Source: Pseudomonas sp. (GTDB lineage: Bacteria; Pseudomonadota; Gammaproteobacteria; Pseudomonadales; Pseudomonadaceae). From it: 64,000 nt of DNA. Below the pieces are notes generated by a model that had not been told where the DNA came from, did no database searches, and worked only from the letters and a program-made list of their open reading frames with translations. Below, piece after piece: positions 25,151 through 33,464 of the stretch. Location: contig NZ_PEKX01000007.1 in the NCBI RefSeq assembly GCF_002796985.1, positions 734,284 through 798,283 on the forward strand, in the 5' to 3' direction. Position numbers and translations under genes: made by a program. How positions within the stretch are numbered: position 1 is the stretch's first letter; the number at the start of each line of letters is the position of its first letter.

Positions 25151-26245
25151 TTACTTGCCGGTCTTGATGGTGTTCCAGGTGCGGGTACGCACGCGGTCGA
25201 TCTTCATCGGCATGGATTCGAGGGCGAACAGCTTGGCCATCTTGTCCTGCGGCGGGTAGATCGCCGGGTCGGCCTTGATTGCCTTGTCCACCAGCGCGTC
25301 GGCGGCCAGGTTGCCGTTGGCGTAGTGCACGTAGTTACTGACGCCGGCCATCACTTCGGGGCGCAGCAGGTAGTTCATGAAGGCATACGCGGCTTTCTCG
25401 TCCGGTGCGTCGTTCGGCATGGCGATCATGTCGAACCACAGCGGCGAGCCTTCCTTCGGGGTGGAGTACTGGATTTCCACGCCGTTCTTGGCTTCCTTGG
25501 CGCGTGTGGCGGCCTGCAGGATGTCGCCGGAGAAGCCGATGGCCACGCAGATCTCGCCGTTGGCCAGGTCGCTGACGTACTTGGAGGAGTGGAAGTAGCG
25601 GATGTACGGACGCACCTTGAGCAGGGCTTCCTCGGCCTTCTTGTAGTCATCCAGCTTCTGGCTGTGATGTGGCAGGCCCAGGTAGTTCAGGGTGATCGGC
25701 AGCAGCTCCGGGCCGTTGTCCAGCACCGCGACGCCGCACTTGGCCAGCTTCTCCATGTACTCGGGCTTGAAGAAGATGTCCCAGGAGTCGATCGGCGCAT
25801 TGTCGCCGAGCACTTCCTTGATCTTCGCCGGGTTGTAGCCGATGCCGGTGGTGCCCCACAGGTAGGGGAAGCCGTGCTCGTTGCCCGGGTCGTTCACTTC
25901 CAGCGCCTTCATCAGCACCGGGTTGAGGTTCTTCCAGTTCGGCAGCTGGCTCTTGTCCAGCTTCTTCAGCGCGCCGGCCTGGATCTGCTTGGCCATGAAG
26001 TGGTTCGACGGCACCACGATGTCGTAACCGGATTTGCCGGTCATCAGCTTGCCATCGAGGGTCTCGTTGCTGTCGTAGACGTCGTAGGTCGCCTGGATGC
26101 CGGTTTCCTTGGTGAAGGTCGGTACGGTGTCCGGGGCGATGTAGTCGGACCAGTTGTAGATCTTGACGCTGTCGGCCTGGGCGGCGCCGGTGGCGACAGT
26201 GAGAGAAAGTGCGAGGGTGGAGAGCAACGGGGCGGAAATTTTCAT
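25151..26245 (-). CDS. Polyamine ABC transporter substrate-binding protein
   Basis: A 364-residue periplasmic binding protein of the PotF/SpuD family: signal peptide (about residues 1-24, ending AAQA), then KIYNWSDYIAPDTVPTFTKE, YDVYDSNETLDGKLM and a C-terminal RTRTWNTIKTG. It likely binds putrescine or spermidine. No permease or ATPase gene is adjacent. The start at 26245 has an AGGAA SD and gives the signal peptide. A paralogue lies at 37333-38430. Confidence 0.9.
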   Translation of the reverse strand: MKISAPLLSTLALSLTVATGAAQADSVKIYNWSDYIAPDTVPTFTKETGIQATYDVYDSNETLDGKLMTGKSGYDIVVPSNHFMAKQIQAGALKKLDKSQLPNWKNLNPVLMKALEVNDPGNEHGFPYLWGTTGIGYNPAKIKEVLGDNAPIDSWDIFFKPEYMEKLAKCGVAVLDNGPELLPITLNYLGLPHHSQKLDDYKKAEEALLKVRPYIRYFHSSKYVSDLANGEICVAIGFSGDILQAATRAKEAKNGVEIQYSTPKEGSPLWFDMIAMPNDAPDEKAAYAFMNYLLRPEVMAGVSNYVHYANGNLAADALVDKAIKADPAIYPPQDKMAKLFALESMPMKIDRVRTRTWNTIKTGK

Positions 26246-26430
26246 TCTTGTGTTCCTGACAACGGTGCGGAATGCCCGGGCCATCGGCTGGAGATGGGCG
26301 ACGCTGCGTCGCGGGCTGGGCAAGAATTAACCATTTTGTCGGAACATGGCGAGGGGCCACGGCTGCCTGCGGGTCCGCAGACAGCGCACGTGACCCAGGC
26401 CGCACCCGATCGGAACGGCCGGTAGGAAAC

Positions 26431-26447
26431 CGCCCCGTTGCGGGGCG
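26431..26447 (-). terminator. Hairpin after cysK
   Basis: CGCCCCG-TTG-CGGGGCG stem followed on the minus strand by GTTTCC, 10 bases beyond the cysK stop. Short T-run, so moderate support. Confidence 0.6.
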
Positions 26448-26456
26448 GGTAAAGTC

Positions 26457-27431
26457 TTACTGAACCAGTTCCTGGTCCTCGAACAGGCCATCGAACAGCA
26501 TGGTGGAGAGGTAGCGCTCGCCCGAGTCCGGCAGCACCACGACGATGGTCTTGCCCTGCATGTTCGGCTCTTCGGCGAGCTTCACCGCGGCGGCCATGGC
26601 GGCGCCGCTGGAAATACCGCAGAGGATGCCTTCTTCCTGCATCAGGCGCAGGGCCATGTTCTTGGCGTCTTCGTCGGCGACGGTAGCGACGCGGTCGACC
26701 AGCGACAGATCGAGGTTCTTCGGTACGAAACCGGCGCCGATACCCTGGATCTTGTGCGGGTTGGGCTTGATCTCTTCGCCGGCCAGCGCCTGGCTGATCA
26801 CCGGCGAGGTGACCGGCTCGACGGCCACCGAGAGGATCGGCTTGCCCTTGGTGTTCTTGATGAAGCGCGACACGCCGGTGAGGGTGCCGCCAGTGCCTAC
26901 GCCGGCCACCAGCACGTCCACCGCGCCATCGGTGTCGTTCCAGATTTCCGGGCCGGTGGTCTTCTCATGGATCGCCGGGTTGGCCGGGTTGTCGAACTGC
27001 GCCGGCATGAAGTACCTGGCCGGGTCGCTCGCGAGGATTTCCTCGGCCTTGGCGATGGCGCCCTTCATGCCCTTGGCCGGTTCGGTCAGGACGATCTCCG
27101 CACCCAGGGCCTTGAGCACCTTGCGGCGTTCCAGGCTCATGGAGGAGGGCATGGTGAGGATCAGCTTGTAGCCACGGGCGGCGGCGACGAAGGCCAGGCC
27201 GATGCCGGTGTTGCCGGAGGTCGGCTCGACGAGGGTCATACCCGACTTCAGGCGGCCGCTGGATTCGGCGTCCCAGATCATGTTGGCGCCGATCCGGCAT
27301 TTCACCGAATAACCTGGATTGCGGCCTTCGATCTTGGCCAGGATGGTGACGCCGCGCGGGGCGATGCGATTGATCTGGACCAGCGGCGTATTGCCGATGG
27401 ACTGCGCGTTGTCGGCGAAAATGCGGCTCAT
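26457..27431 (-). CDS. cysK: Cysteine synthase A
   Basis: A 324-residue PLP enzyme converting O-acetylserine and sulfide to cysteine. The Schiff-base lysine is K44 in SVKCRIGAN, TSGNTG is the substrate loop, GVGTGGTLTG binds the PLP phosphate, and PSSGERYLSTxLF-like sequence (PDSGERYLSTMLF) ends the fold. Similarity to E. coli CysK is high throughout. The family also includes CysM, but the length and TSGNTGIGLAF context favour CysK. Confidence 0.93.
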   Translation of the reverse strand: MSRIFADNAQSIGNTPLVQINRIAPRGVTILAKIEGRNPGYSVKCRIGANMIWDAESSGRLKSGMTLVEPTSGNTGIGLAFVAAARGYKLILTMPSSMSLERRKVLKALGAEIVLTEPAKGMKGAIAKAEEILASDPARYFMPAQFDNPANPAIHEKTTGPEIWNDTDGAVDVLVAGVGTGGTLTGVSRFIKNTKGKPILSVAVEPVTSPVISQALAGEEIKPNPHKIQGIGAGFVPKNLDLSLVDRVATVADEDAKNMALRLMQEEGILCGISSGAAMAAAVKLAEEPNMQGKTIVVVLPDSGERYLSTMLFDGLFEDQELVQ

Positions 27432-27730
27432 GATGCGTTCCTTGGGTTCGGAGCTGTGCAGACCCAGCAGCCTATGCCCGGCGGGCCTGGTAGTCCAGTC
27501 GGTGGGCGTGGGCCCGGCTTTCGGACAGACCGCTGAAGAGGGCGTCGATGTAAAGTAATCTTGTCCTTCCCGGCTCGATTTCGATCAGTCATCCCCTGAC
27601 CCGCCATTCAATGACTGAATGCCGCGTCTGCGTTCACACTCGCCTTGGCTGCGCGGTATAGTCGCAGCTTGTCCGCCCATTCGCCCGGCCCGGCAGAACG
27701 CCCGGCCCGCTATCGTTCGAGGATTCACCG
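27432..27730. other. Divergent intergenic region cysK / moxR
   Basis: 299 bases holding the promoters of two divergent genes. One inverted repeat is visible: CATTCA-N5-TGAATG at 27605-27621. No small ORF or RNA is supported. Confidence 0.5.
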
Positions 27731-28576
27731 ATGAAGTTCGAAGGCACCCAGTCCTACGTCGCCACCGACGACCTCAAGCTGGCGGTCAACGCCGCCATCA
27801 CCCTGCAGCGCCCGCTGCTGGTGAAAGGCGAGCCGGGCACCGGCAAGACCATGCTCGCCGAACAGCTGGCGGAGTCCTTCGGCGCCAAGCTGATCACCTG
27901 GCACATCAAGTCCACGACCAAGGCCCACCAGGGCCTCTACGAGTACGATGCGGTCAGCCGCCTGCGCGACTCGCAACTGGGCGTGGAAAAGGTCCACGAC
28001 GTGCGCAACTACCTGAAGAAGGGCAAGCTCTGGGAGGCCTTCGAGGCCGAAGAGCGGGTGATCCTGCTGATCGACGAAATCGACAAGGCCGACATCGAGT
28101 TCCCCAACGACCTGTTGCAGGAACTCGACAAGATGGAGTTCTACGTCTACGAAACCGACGAGACCATCAAGGCCAAGCAGCGCCCGATCATCATCATTAC
28201 CTCCAACAACGAGAAGGAGCTGCCGGACGCCTTCCTGCGCCGCTGCTTCTTCCACTACATCGCCTTCCCCGACCGCGAGACCCTGCAGAAGATCGTCGAC
28301 GTCCACTACCCGAAGATCAGCGGCACGCTGGTCAGCGAGGCGCTGGACATCTTCTTCGACGTGCGCAAGGTGCCGGGCCTGAAGAAGAAGCCTTCCACCT
28401 CCGAACTGGTGGACTGGCTGAAGCTGCTGATGGCCGACAACATCGGCGAAGCCGTGCTGCGCGAGCGCGACCCCACCAAGGCTATCCCGCCGCTGGCCGG
28501 CGCCCTGGTGAAGAACGAGCAGGACGTCCAGTTGCTGGAGCGCCTCGCCTTCATGAGCCGCCGCGCATCGCGCTGA
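27731..28576 (+). CDS. MoxR-family AAA+ ATPase
   Basis: A 281-residue AAA+ protein with Walker A GEPGTGKT at residues 33-40, Walker B ILLIDEID near 112-118, and sensor/arginine-finger regions (IITSNNEKELPDAFLRRC). MoxR ATPases act as chaperones for metal or cofactor insertion, usually with a VWA partner; the VWA gene is next. SD GAGG 8 bases before the ATG. Confidence 0.9.
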   Translation: MKFEGTQSYVATDDLKLAVNAAITLQRPLLVKGEPGTGKTMLAEQLAESFGAKLITWHIKSTTKAHQGLYEYDAVSRLRDSQLGVEKVHDVRNYLKKGKLWEAFEAEERVILLIDEIDKADIEFPNDLLQELDKMEFYVYETDETIKAKQRPIIIITSNNEKELPDAFLRRCFFHYIAFPDRETLQKIVDVHYPKISGTLVSEALDIFFDVRKVPGLKKKPSTSELVDWLKLLMADNIGEAVLRERDPTKAIPPLAGALVKNEQDVQLLERLAFMSRRASR

Positions 28577-28592
28577 ATTTGACTGGCTCTTC

Positions 28593-28650
28593 GTAGGAGC
28601 GAGCTTGCTCGCGAAGCTTTTTGCGGCTTCGCGAGCAAGCTCGCTCCTAC
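28593..28650. repeat. REP hairpin inside the moxR-VWA gene pair
   Basis: Two REP palindromes form a perfect 25-base inverted repeat with an 8-base loop. Unlike most other copies it lies between two co-directional genes, so it would be transcribed as a 58-base hairpin. Confidence 0.93.
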
Positions 28651-28680
28651 AGGGCATGTGCTCCACGAGAGGACGCAGCC

Positions 28681-29862
28681 ATGCTGCTCAACCTGTTCAA
28701 CGAAATGCGCGCGGCCAAGGTGCCGGTGTCGGTGCGCGAGCTGCTCGACCTGATCGATGCGCTCAAGCACCGCGTCGTGTTCGCCGACATGGACGAGTTC
28801 TATTACCTCGCCCGCACCATCATGGTGAAGGACGAGCGCCATTTCGATAAGTTCGACCGGGCCTTCGGCGCCTACTTCAAGGGCCTGGAAAAGCTCGACG
28901 ACCACCTCAAGGCGCTGATCCCCGAGGAGTGGCTGCGCAAGGAATTCGAGCGTTTGCTGACCGACGAGGAGCGCGCGCAGATCCAGTCCCTCGGCGGCCT
29001 GGACAAGCTCATCGAGGAGTTCAAGAAGCGCCTGGAAGAGCAGAAGGAACGCCACGCCGGCGGCAACAAGTGGATCGGCACCGGCGGCACCAGCCCGTTC
29101 GGCTCCGGCGGCTTCAACCCCGAGGGCATCCGCGTCGGCGACGCCGGCAAGCGCCAGGGTAAGGCCGCCAAGGTCTGGGACCAGCGCGAATACAAGAACC
29201 TCGACGATCAGGTCGAGCTGGGCACGCGCAACATCAAGATCGCCCTGCGCCGCCTGCGCAAGTTCGCCCGCGAAGGCGCGGCGGAAGAGCTGGATATCGA
29301 CGGCACCATCGACCACACCGCCAAGGATGCCGGCCTGCTCAACATCCAGATGCGTCCCGAACGCCGCAACACCGTGAAGCTCCTGTTGCTGCTGGATATC
29401 GGCGGCTCCATGGACGCCCACGTCAAGGTCTGCGAGGAGCTGTTCTCGGCCTGCAAGACCGAGTTCAAGCACCTGGAGTACTTCTACTTCCACAACTTCA
29501 TCTACGAGTCGGTGTGGAAGAACAACCTGCGCCGCGGCAGCGAGCGCACCTCCACCTTCGACCTGCTGCACAAGTACGGGCCGGACTACAAGGTGGTGTT
29601 CGTCGGCGACGCCGCCATGGCGCCCTACGAGATCACCCAGGCCGGCGGCAGCGTCGAGCACTGGAACGAGGAGGCCGGTTACGTCTGGATGCAGCGCTTC
29701 ATGGAGAAGTACAAGAAGCTCATCTGGATCAACCCCTACCCGAAGGACACCTGGAACTACACCGCCTCCACCGGTCTGGTCCGTGAGCTGGTGAAGGAGC
29801 AGATGTTCCCGCTGACCTTGAGCGGCCTCGAAGAGGGCATGCGTTTCCTCTCCCGCGGTTGA
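28681..29862 (+). CDS. VWA domain protein, CoxE-like
   Basis: A 393-residue protein: helical N-terminal half, Gly-rich linker (about 126-155), then a von Willebrand A domain whose metal site reads DIGGSMD (D239, G241, S243), so the first Ser of the canonical D-x-S-x-S is Gly. It is paired with the MoxR ATPase upstream; such pairs mature or assemble metalloenzymes or complexes, but no target gene is adjacent. A terminator follows. Confidence 0.87.
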   Translation: MLLNLFNEMRAAKVPVSVRELLDLIDALKHRVVFADMDEFYYLARTIMVKDERHFDKFDRAFGAYFKGLEKLDDHLKALIPEEWLRKEFERLLTDEERAQIQSLGGLDKLIEEFKKRLEEQKERHAGGNKWIGTGGTSPFGSGGFNPEGIRVGDAGKRQGKAAKVWDQREYKNLDDQVELGTRNIKIALRRLRKFAREGAAEELDIDGTIDHTAKDAGLLNIQMRPERRNTVKLLLLLDIGGSMDAHVKVCEELFSACKTEFKHLEYFYFHNFIYESVWKNNLRRGSERTSTFDLLHKYGPDYKVVFVGDAAMAPYEITQAGGSVEHWNEEAGYVWMQRFMEKYKKLIWINPYPKDTWNYTASTGLVRELVKEQMFPLTLSGLEEGMRFLSRG

Positions 29863-29866
29863 GCAC

Positions 29867-29896
29867 AGGACGGTGCACACGCACCGTCCTTCTGTC
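29867..29896 (+). terminator. Intrinsic terminator after the VWA gene
   Basis: AGGACGGTGC-ACAC-GCACCGTCCT stem with a short T-rich tail (TCTGT), 4 bases after the stop. Confidence 0.7.
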
Positions 29897-30070
29897 CGCA
29901 AAGGTAACCCTGTAGCGGAGGTGCATAACCTCCGTTTTGCGTTGAAGGCCCCATGGCATGGGGATCGATACGGCCACACCGAGTGGCCGGCACGCAACTT
30001 GCCTGCTCCTGACCTGCGCCTGTCGCGGTAACACCTGACGGCGCGCCGTAGCGTCTACGATGGGCATCGC

Positions 30071-31090
30071 ATGAATCCTCTGACCTTCTCCCGCTCCACC
30101 TGGCTCAACTCCCTGCACATGACCTCGCTGACCGTCGCGCTGATGGAATCCGAGGGGCACAGCCGCGAGTCCATTCTCGAGGGCAGCGGCATCACCGGCG
30201 ACGACCTGCTCGACCTGCGCCGGCTGGTCAGCCCGTGGCAGGAGCAGCAGGTCTTCGGCAACGTGCAGAACCTTGCGGGCGAGGCGGCCCTGGGCCTGCG
30301 CCTGGGCGTACGCACACGGATCACAGCCTACGGTCTGCTGGGTTACGCACTGATCTCCGCACCGACCCTGGGTGAGGCGCTGCGCATCGGCCTGAGCTAC
30401 CCGGTGCTGCTGGGCACCTACTTCCACCTTGCGCTGGAAGTGGACGGCGACATGGCCTGGCTGGTTGCCACCGGTTATGGCGAAGAGGAGGAGCTGCGTC
30501 CGTTCAACACCGAGCTGTGCCTGGGCTCGCTGAAGGTTGCCTGCGCCGATCTTCTGGGGCAGCCACTGCCCCTGGTGCTTGCCGAGTTCGACTACGAAGG
30601 TCCGGCCGAGCGCCGCGCCGCCTACAGCACGCTGTTCGGCTGCCAGCTGAGTTTCGACGGCTCGCGCAGCGCCATTGGCTTCCCCGCGAGCTGGCTGGAC
30701 ATGCGCCTGCCTCTGGCCGACGCGGTGACCCACCGGGAGATGCTGGAGCAGTGTCGCCGCCAGAACATCGACCTGGCCGCGCGCCGCGCCTGGCTGGACA
30801 AGGTCCGCGCGATCCTCGGTGAGCGCCTGCAGGAGCCGCCGGGCCTGGAAGAGCTGGCGCGCCGCCTGAACTGTTCCTCGCGCAGCCTGCGCCGCCACCT
30901 GCAGCAACAGCAGACCAGCTACCAGCAACTGCTCGACGAGCTGCGCTTCGCCCGCGCCAAGGAGCTGCTGCAGGGAGGTGATATGCCGATCTACCGTATC
31001 GCCGAGGAACTGGGCTTCAGCGAGACTGCCAGCCTGCGGCACGCCTTCCAGCGCTGGAGCGGGCAACCGCCGAGCCACTTCCGTGCATGA
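30071..31090 (+). CDS. AraC-family transcriptional regulator
   Basis: A 339-residue regulator with an N-terminal effector-binding domain of the arabinose-binding-like type used by ArgR/OruR-like pseudomonad regulators (about residues 25-215) and a C-terminal double HTH (about 240-335: LEELARRLNCSSRSLRRHLQ, IYRIAEELGFSETASLRHAFQRW). Effector and targets unknown; neighbours are a VWA operon and a small DUF3079 gene. An upstream ATG context is weak for an SD. Confidence 0.87.
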   Translation: MNPLTFSRSTWLNSLHMTSLTVALMESEGHSRESILEGSGITGDDLLDLRRLVSPWQEQQVFGNVQNLAGEAALGLRLGVRTRITAYGLLGYALISAPTLGEALRIGLSYPVLLGTYFHLALEVDGDMAWLVATGYGEEEELRPFNTELCLGSLKVACADLLGQPLPLVLAEFDYEGPAERRAAYSTLFGCQLSFDGSRSAIGFPASWLDMRLPLADAVTHREMLEQCRRQNIDLAARRAWLDKVRAILGERLQEPPGLEELARRLNCSSRSLRRHLQQQQTSYQQLLDELRFARAKELLQGGDMPIYRIAEELGFSETASLRHAFQRWSGQPPSHFRA

Positions 31091-31224
31091 AGAGCGGTGC
31101 ATAAAAACCGCGCCTAAAGAGCCGGGCATGAAACCCGCGCGAAATTGTCGCAGATCAAGGATCAGGCCGATCCGACAGGCGTAGCCTTCAGGGATCCCAC
31201 AAGGAACCCCCCGAGGGCCTGACC

Positions 31225-31440
31225 ATGGCCAAGAAATTCCCGCTCAATCCACCGCACCCCGAGCGCATCTGCTGGGGCTGTGACCGCTACTGCCCGGCGA
31301 CCAACCTGGCCTGCGGCAACGGTGCTGATCGCACCATGCACCCGGCCGAGATGCTCGGCGACGACTGGTACCAGTTCGGTGACTGGGGTATCGAGGCGCC
31401 GGAAACTATACCCGCCGTGCAGCTGGAACCTTCCCACTAG
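31225..31440 (+). CDS. DUF3079 family small protein
   Basis: A 71-residue protein with ICWGCDRYCPATNLACGNG, a four-cysteine cluster (C-x2-C-x3-C-x6-C) characteristic of DUF3079, probably metal-binding. Function unknown. SD GAGG upstream. A strong bidirectional terminator follows. Confidence 0.82.
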   Translation: MAKKFPLNPPHPERICWGCDRYCPATNLACGNGADRTMHPAEMLGDDWYQFGDWGIEAPETIPAVQLEPSH

Positions 31441-31468
31441 CACTCGCCCTGGCGGTACCGAAAGAACA

Positions 31469-31502
31469 AAAGCGCGCACTCCCTCCCCGGAGTGCGCGCT
31501 TT
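31469..31502. terminator. Bidirectional terminator
   Basis: AAAGCGCGCACTCC and GGAGTGCGCGCTTT arms around CTCCCC, between the convergent DUF3079 and lipoprotein genes. Confidence 0.88.
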
Positions 31503-31509
31503 CACGTCA

Positions 31510-32079
31510 TCAGCCCTTGGCCGGGGTGATGCCGTAGAGCTTCTGGAAGCGCGCGATCAGGCTGACCGGCTTCTTCTCTTCCTTCTGCATCAGGTAGACC
31601 ACCCGCTCGCCGTTGGGGCCGCTGGCGATTTCGGTGTGGCGGAAGATCGGCTCGCCCAGGCCGTTCATATCGACCATGTCGCCGTAGCGCTGGGCCACGT
31701 AGATCACGCCTTCCTGGCGGATTTCGCCATAGAAACCGGCGGCTGGCGGCAGGCTCTGCTTGAGGAACTGGTAGCCAGCGATCTTCTTCACATCCTTGCC
31801 CTGGTCCTCGGCACGCACCACCAGCACGATGTCCTGGCCGAACTTGTCTTTCTCACCCACGTCCTTGGTGTAGGTGGTCTTGCCCGTCACGACGTAGTCG
31901 CGGTAGACGGCGGCGTCATCGAACACGTAGAGGGTCGATTCGGTGCGCACCAGGTACCAGTCGTCGTTGTTGGGCGTGGCTTCCTTGCTGGCGACCTGCT
32001 GTTGGCCGGCACAGCCCGCGAGGGCGGCGACGAGCAGGGTGAGCGATGCAACATTGCTGGCAGCTTTCTTATTGAACAT
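31510..32079 (-). CDS. Putative lipoprotein
   Basis: A 189-residue protein with a lipoprotein signal peptide: lipobox LAGC at about residues 19-22, then a Gln/Ala/Asn linker and a soluble domain (DDWYLVRTESTLYVFDD, AQRYGDMVDMNG). No family recognised. The +2 residue after the lipid Cys is Ala, compatible with outer-membrane sorting. A longer in-frame start at 32148 would bury the signal peptide and is rejected. Confidence 0.78.
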   Translation of the reverse strand: MFNKKAASNVASLTLLVAALAGCAGQQQVASKEATPNNDDWYLVRTESTLYVFDDAAVYRDYVVTGKTTYTKDVGEKDKFGQDIVLVVRAEDQGKDVKKIAGYQFLKQSLPPAAGFYGEIRQEGVIYVAQRYGDMVDMNGLGEPIFRHTEIASGPNGERVVYLMQKEEKKPVSLIARFQKLYGITPAKG

Positions 32080-32212
32080 CTGGGGGCTTCCCTGGGGTTG
32101 AAAGCCTGCGAGTTTCAAGGGGCTGCATAACGGATTGATGACGGGCAAATGACGAATTGATTCGGCGGCTCAGCGCCCGGATGGCGGGCGCTGAGGGCAG
32201 TCTTCGGATAGC

Positions 32213-33259
32213 TCAGGGGCGAGCTTCGAGAATCAGGTTGAACGGCGTTTGCGCAGCACGGCGAAAGCGGCTGAAACCGGCCTCCTCGAACACCTTGCGC
32301 AAGCGTGCTTCACCGGCCTGGGCACCCAGCCCCAGCCCGACTTCCTGCGACAGCGAGTTCGGCGTGCAGATGAAGGTCGAGGCGGCATAGAACAGCCGGC
32401 CGACCGGGTTCTGGTTGTCGTCCAGGTGGTCATTGGCGAAGGGTTCCACCAGCAGCACCGTGCCGTCCGGCTTCAGTGCCTGGCGTGCGTGTTGCGCGGC
32501 GCCCACCGGGTCGCCCATGTCGTGCAGGCAGTCGAAGAAGCAGATCAGGTCGTAGTCGTTGCCGGGGTAATCCTTGGCGCTGGCGCGCTGGAAGCTGGCG
32601 CGTCCTGCCACCTCGGCCTGGTCGGCGCGCTGGTTGGCCACCTCGATGGACGGCTGGTGATAGTCGAAGCCGACGAAGTTCGACGCGGGGAAGGATTGCG
32701 CCATGACGATGGTGGAGGCGCCGTGACCGCAGCCGACATCGGCGACCCGCGCGCCGTGCTGGAGCTTGCCGACCACGTCGCCCAGGGCCGGCAGCCACTC
32801 GGCCACCAGGTGCGCGCGGTAGCCGGGGCGGAAGAACTTCTCGGTGCCGGAGAACATGCAGGGGTGGTGGTCACCCCAGGCCAGGCCGCCGTCGCCGCGC
32901 ATGGCGGCGACCAGCTTGTCCTTGTCGTGGTAGAGCGCGGCGACCACGGCGGCACCGCCAGCGACGTAGACCGGCGAATCTTCGATGGCCAGCGCCATGG
33001 CCTGCTCTTCGGGCAGGCGAAAGTTGCCGTCCTGGTGCTCCATGTACCCCGACGCGGCGTGGGCACTCAGCCACTCGCGCAGCAGGCGGGCATTGCAGCC
33101 GCTGCGCTCGGCCAGTTGCGCCGGGCTGAGCCACTGACCATCGGCCATGGCTTTGTAGAGGCCCAGTTCCTCGCCCAGGATGATGTTGGCGAGCATCGCC
33201 GCGCCACCCATGTCGGTGACCAGCTTGCCCATGAAGTCGTTGAGTCTGGCTTCGTCCAT
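32213..33259 (-). CDS. SAM-dependent methyltransferase with winged-helix N-terminus
   Basis: A 348-residue protein: N-terminal dimerisation/winged-helix region (GLYKAMADGQWLSPAQLAERSGC, residues about 25-90) and a class I methyltransferase domain with the SAM loop VADVGCGHG near residue 182 and CFFDCLHDMGDP. It resembles O-methyltransferase-like or Rv2258c-type proteins; substrate unknown. The start at 33259 has a GGGGAG SD; a longer Arg-rich upstream reading is spurious. Confidence 0.82.
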   Translation of the reverse strand: MDEARLNDFMGKLVTDMGGAAMLANIILGEELGLYKAMADGQWLSPAQLAERSGCNARLLREWLSAHAASGYMEHQDGNFRLPEEQAMALAIEDSPVYVAGGAAVVAALYHDKDKLVAAMRGDGGLAWGDHHPCMFSGTEKFFRPGYRAHLVAEWLPALGDVVGKLQHGARVADVGCGHGASTIVMAQSFPASNFVGFDYHQPSIEVANQRADQAEVAGRASFQRASAKDYPGNDYDLICFFDCLHDMGDPVGAAQHARQALKPDGTVLLVEPFANDHLDDNQNPVGRLFYAASTFICTPNSLSQEVGLGLGAQAGEARLRKVFEEAGFSRFRRAAQTPFNLILEARP

Positions 33260-33464
33260 CGCGCGATCTCCCCTGCGAACCCGCCGGGCAGCCGCTCGGC
33301 GGGAAACCGTGGAATGCGGAGCGGCAGGGACGCAGGCGGCCCGAGCCGCGACGGGCGCCGGCCAACGGCAGGCACGGGCGCTACAGGCGCAACGCCAGCT
33401 CCCGCGCGGGACTGTTGCGCAAAGGCCGGCAAGGCGGCCACCTCGCCGGCGTAACCCCTTCATT

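Noticed and set aside
28306..29997. 563-codon minus-strand frame opposite the MoxR/VWA genes
   Set aside because: Spans two real plus-strand genes and the REP; no domain.
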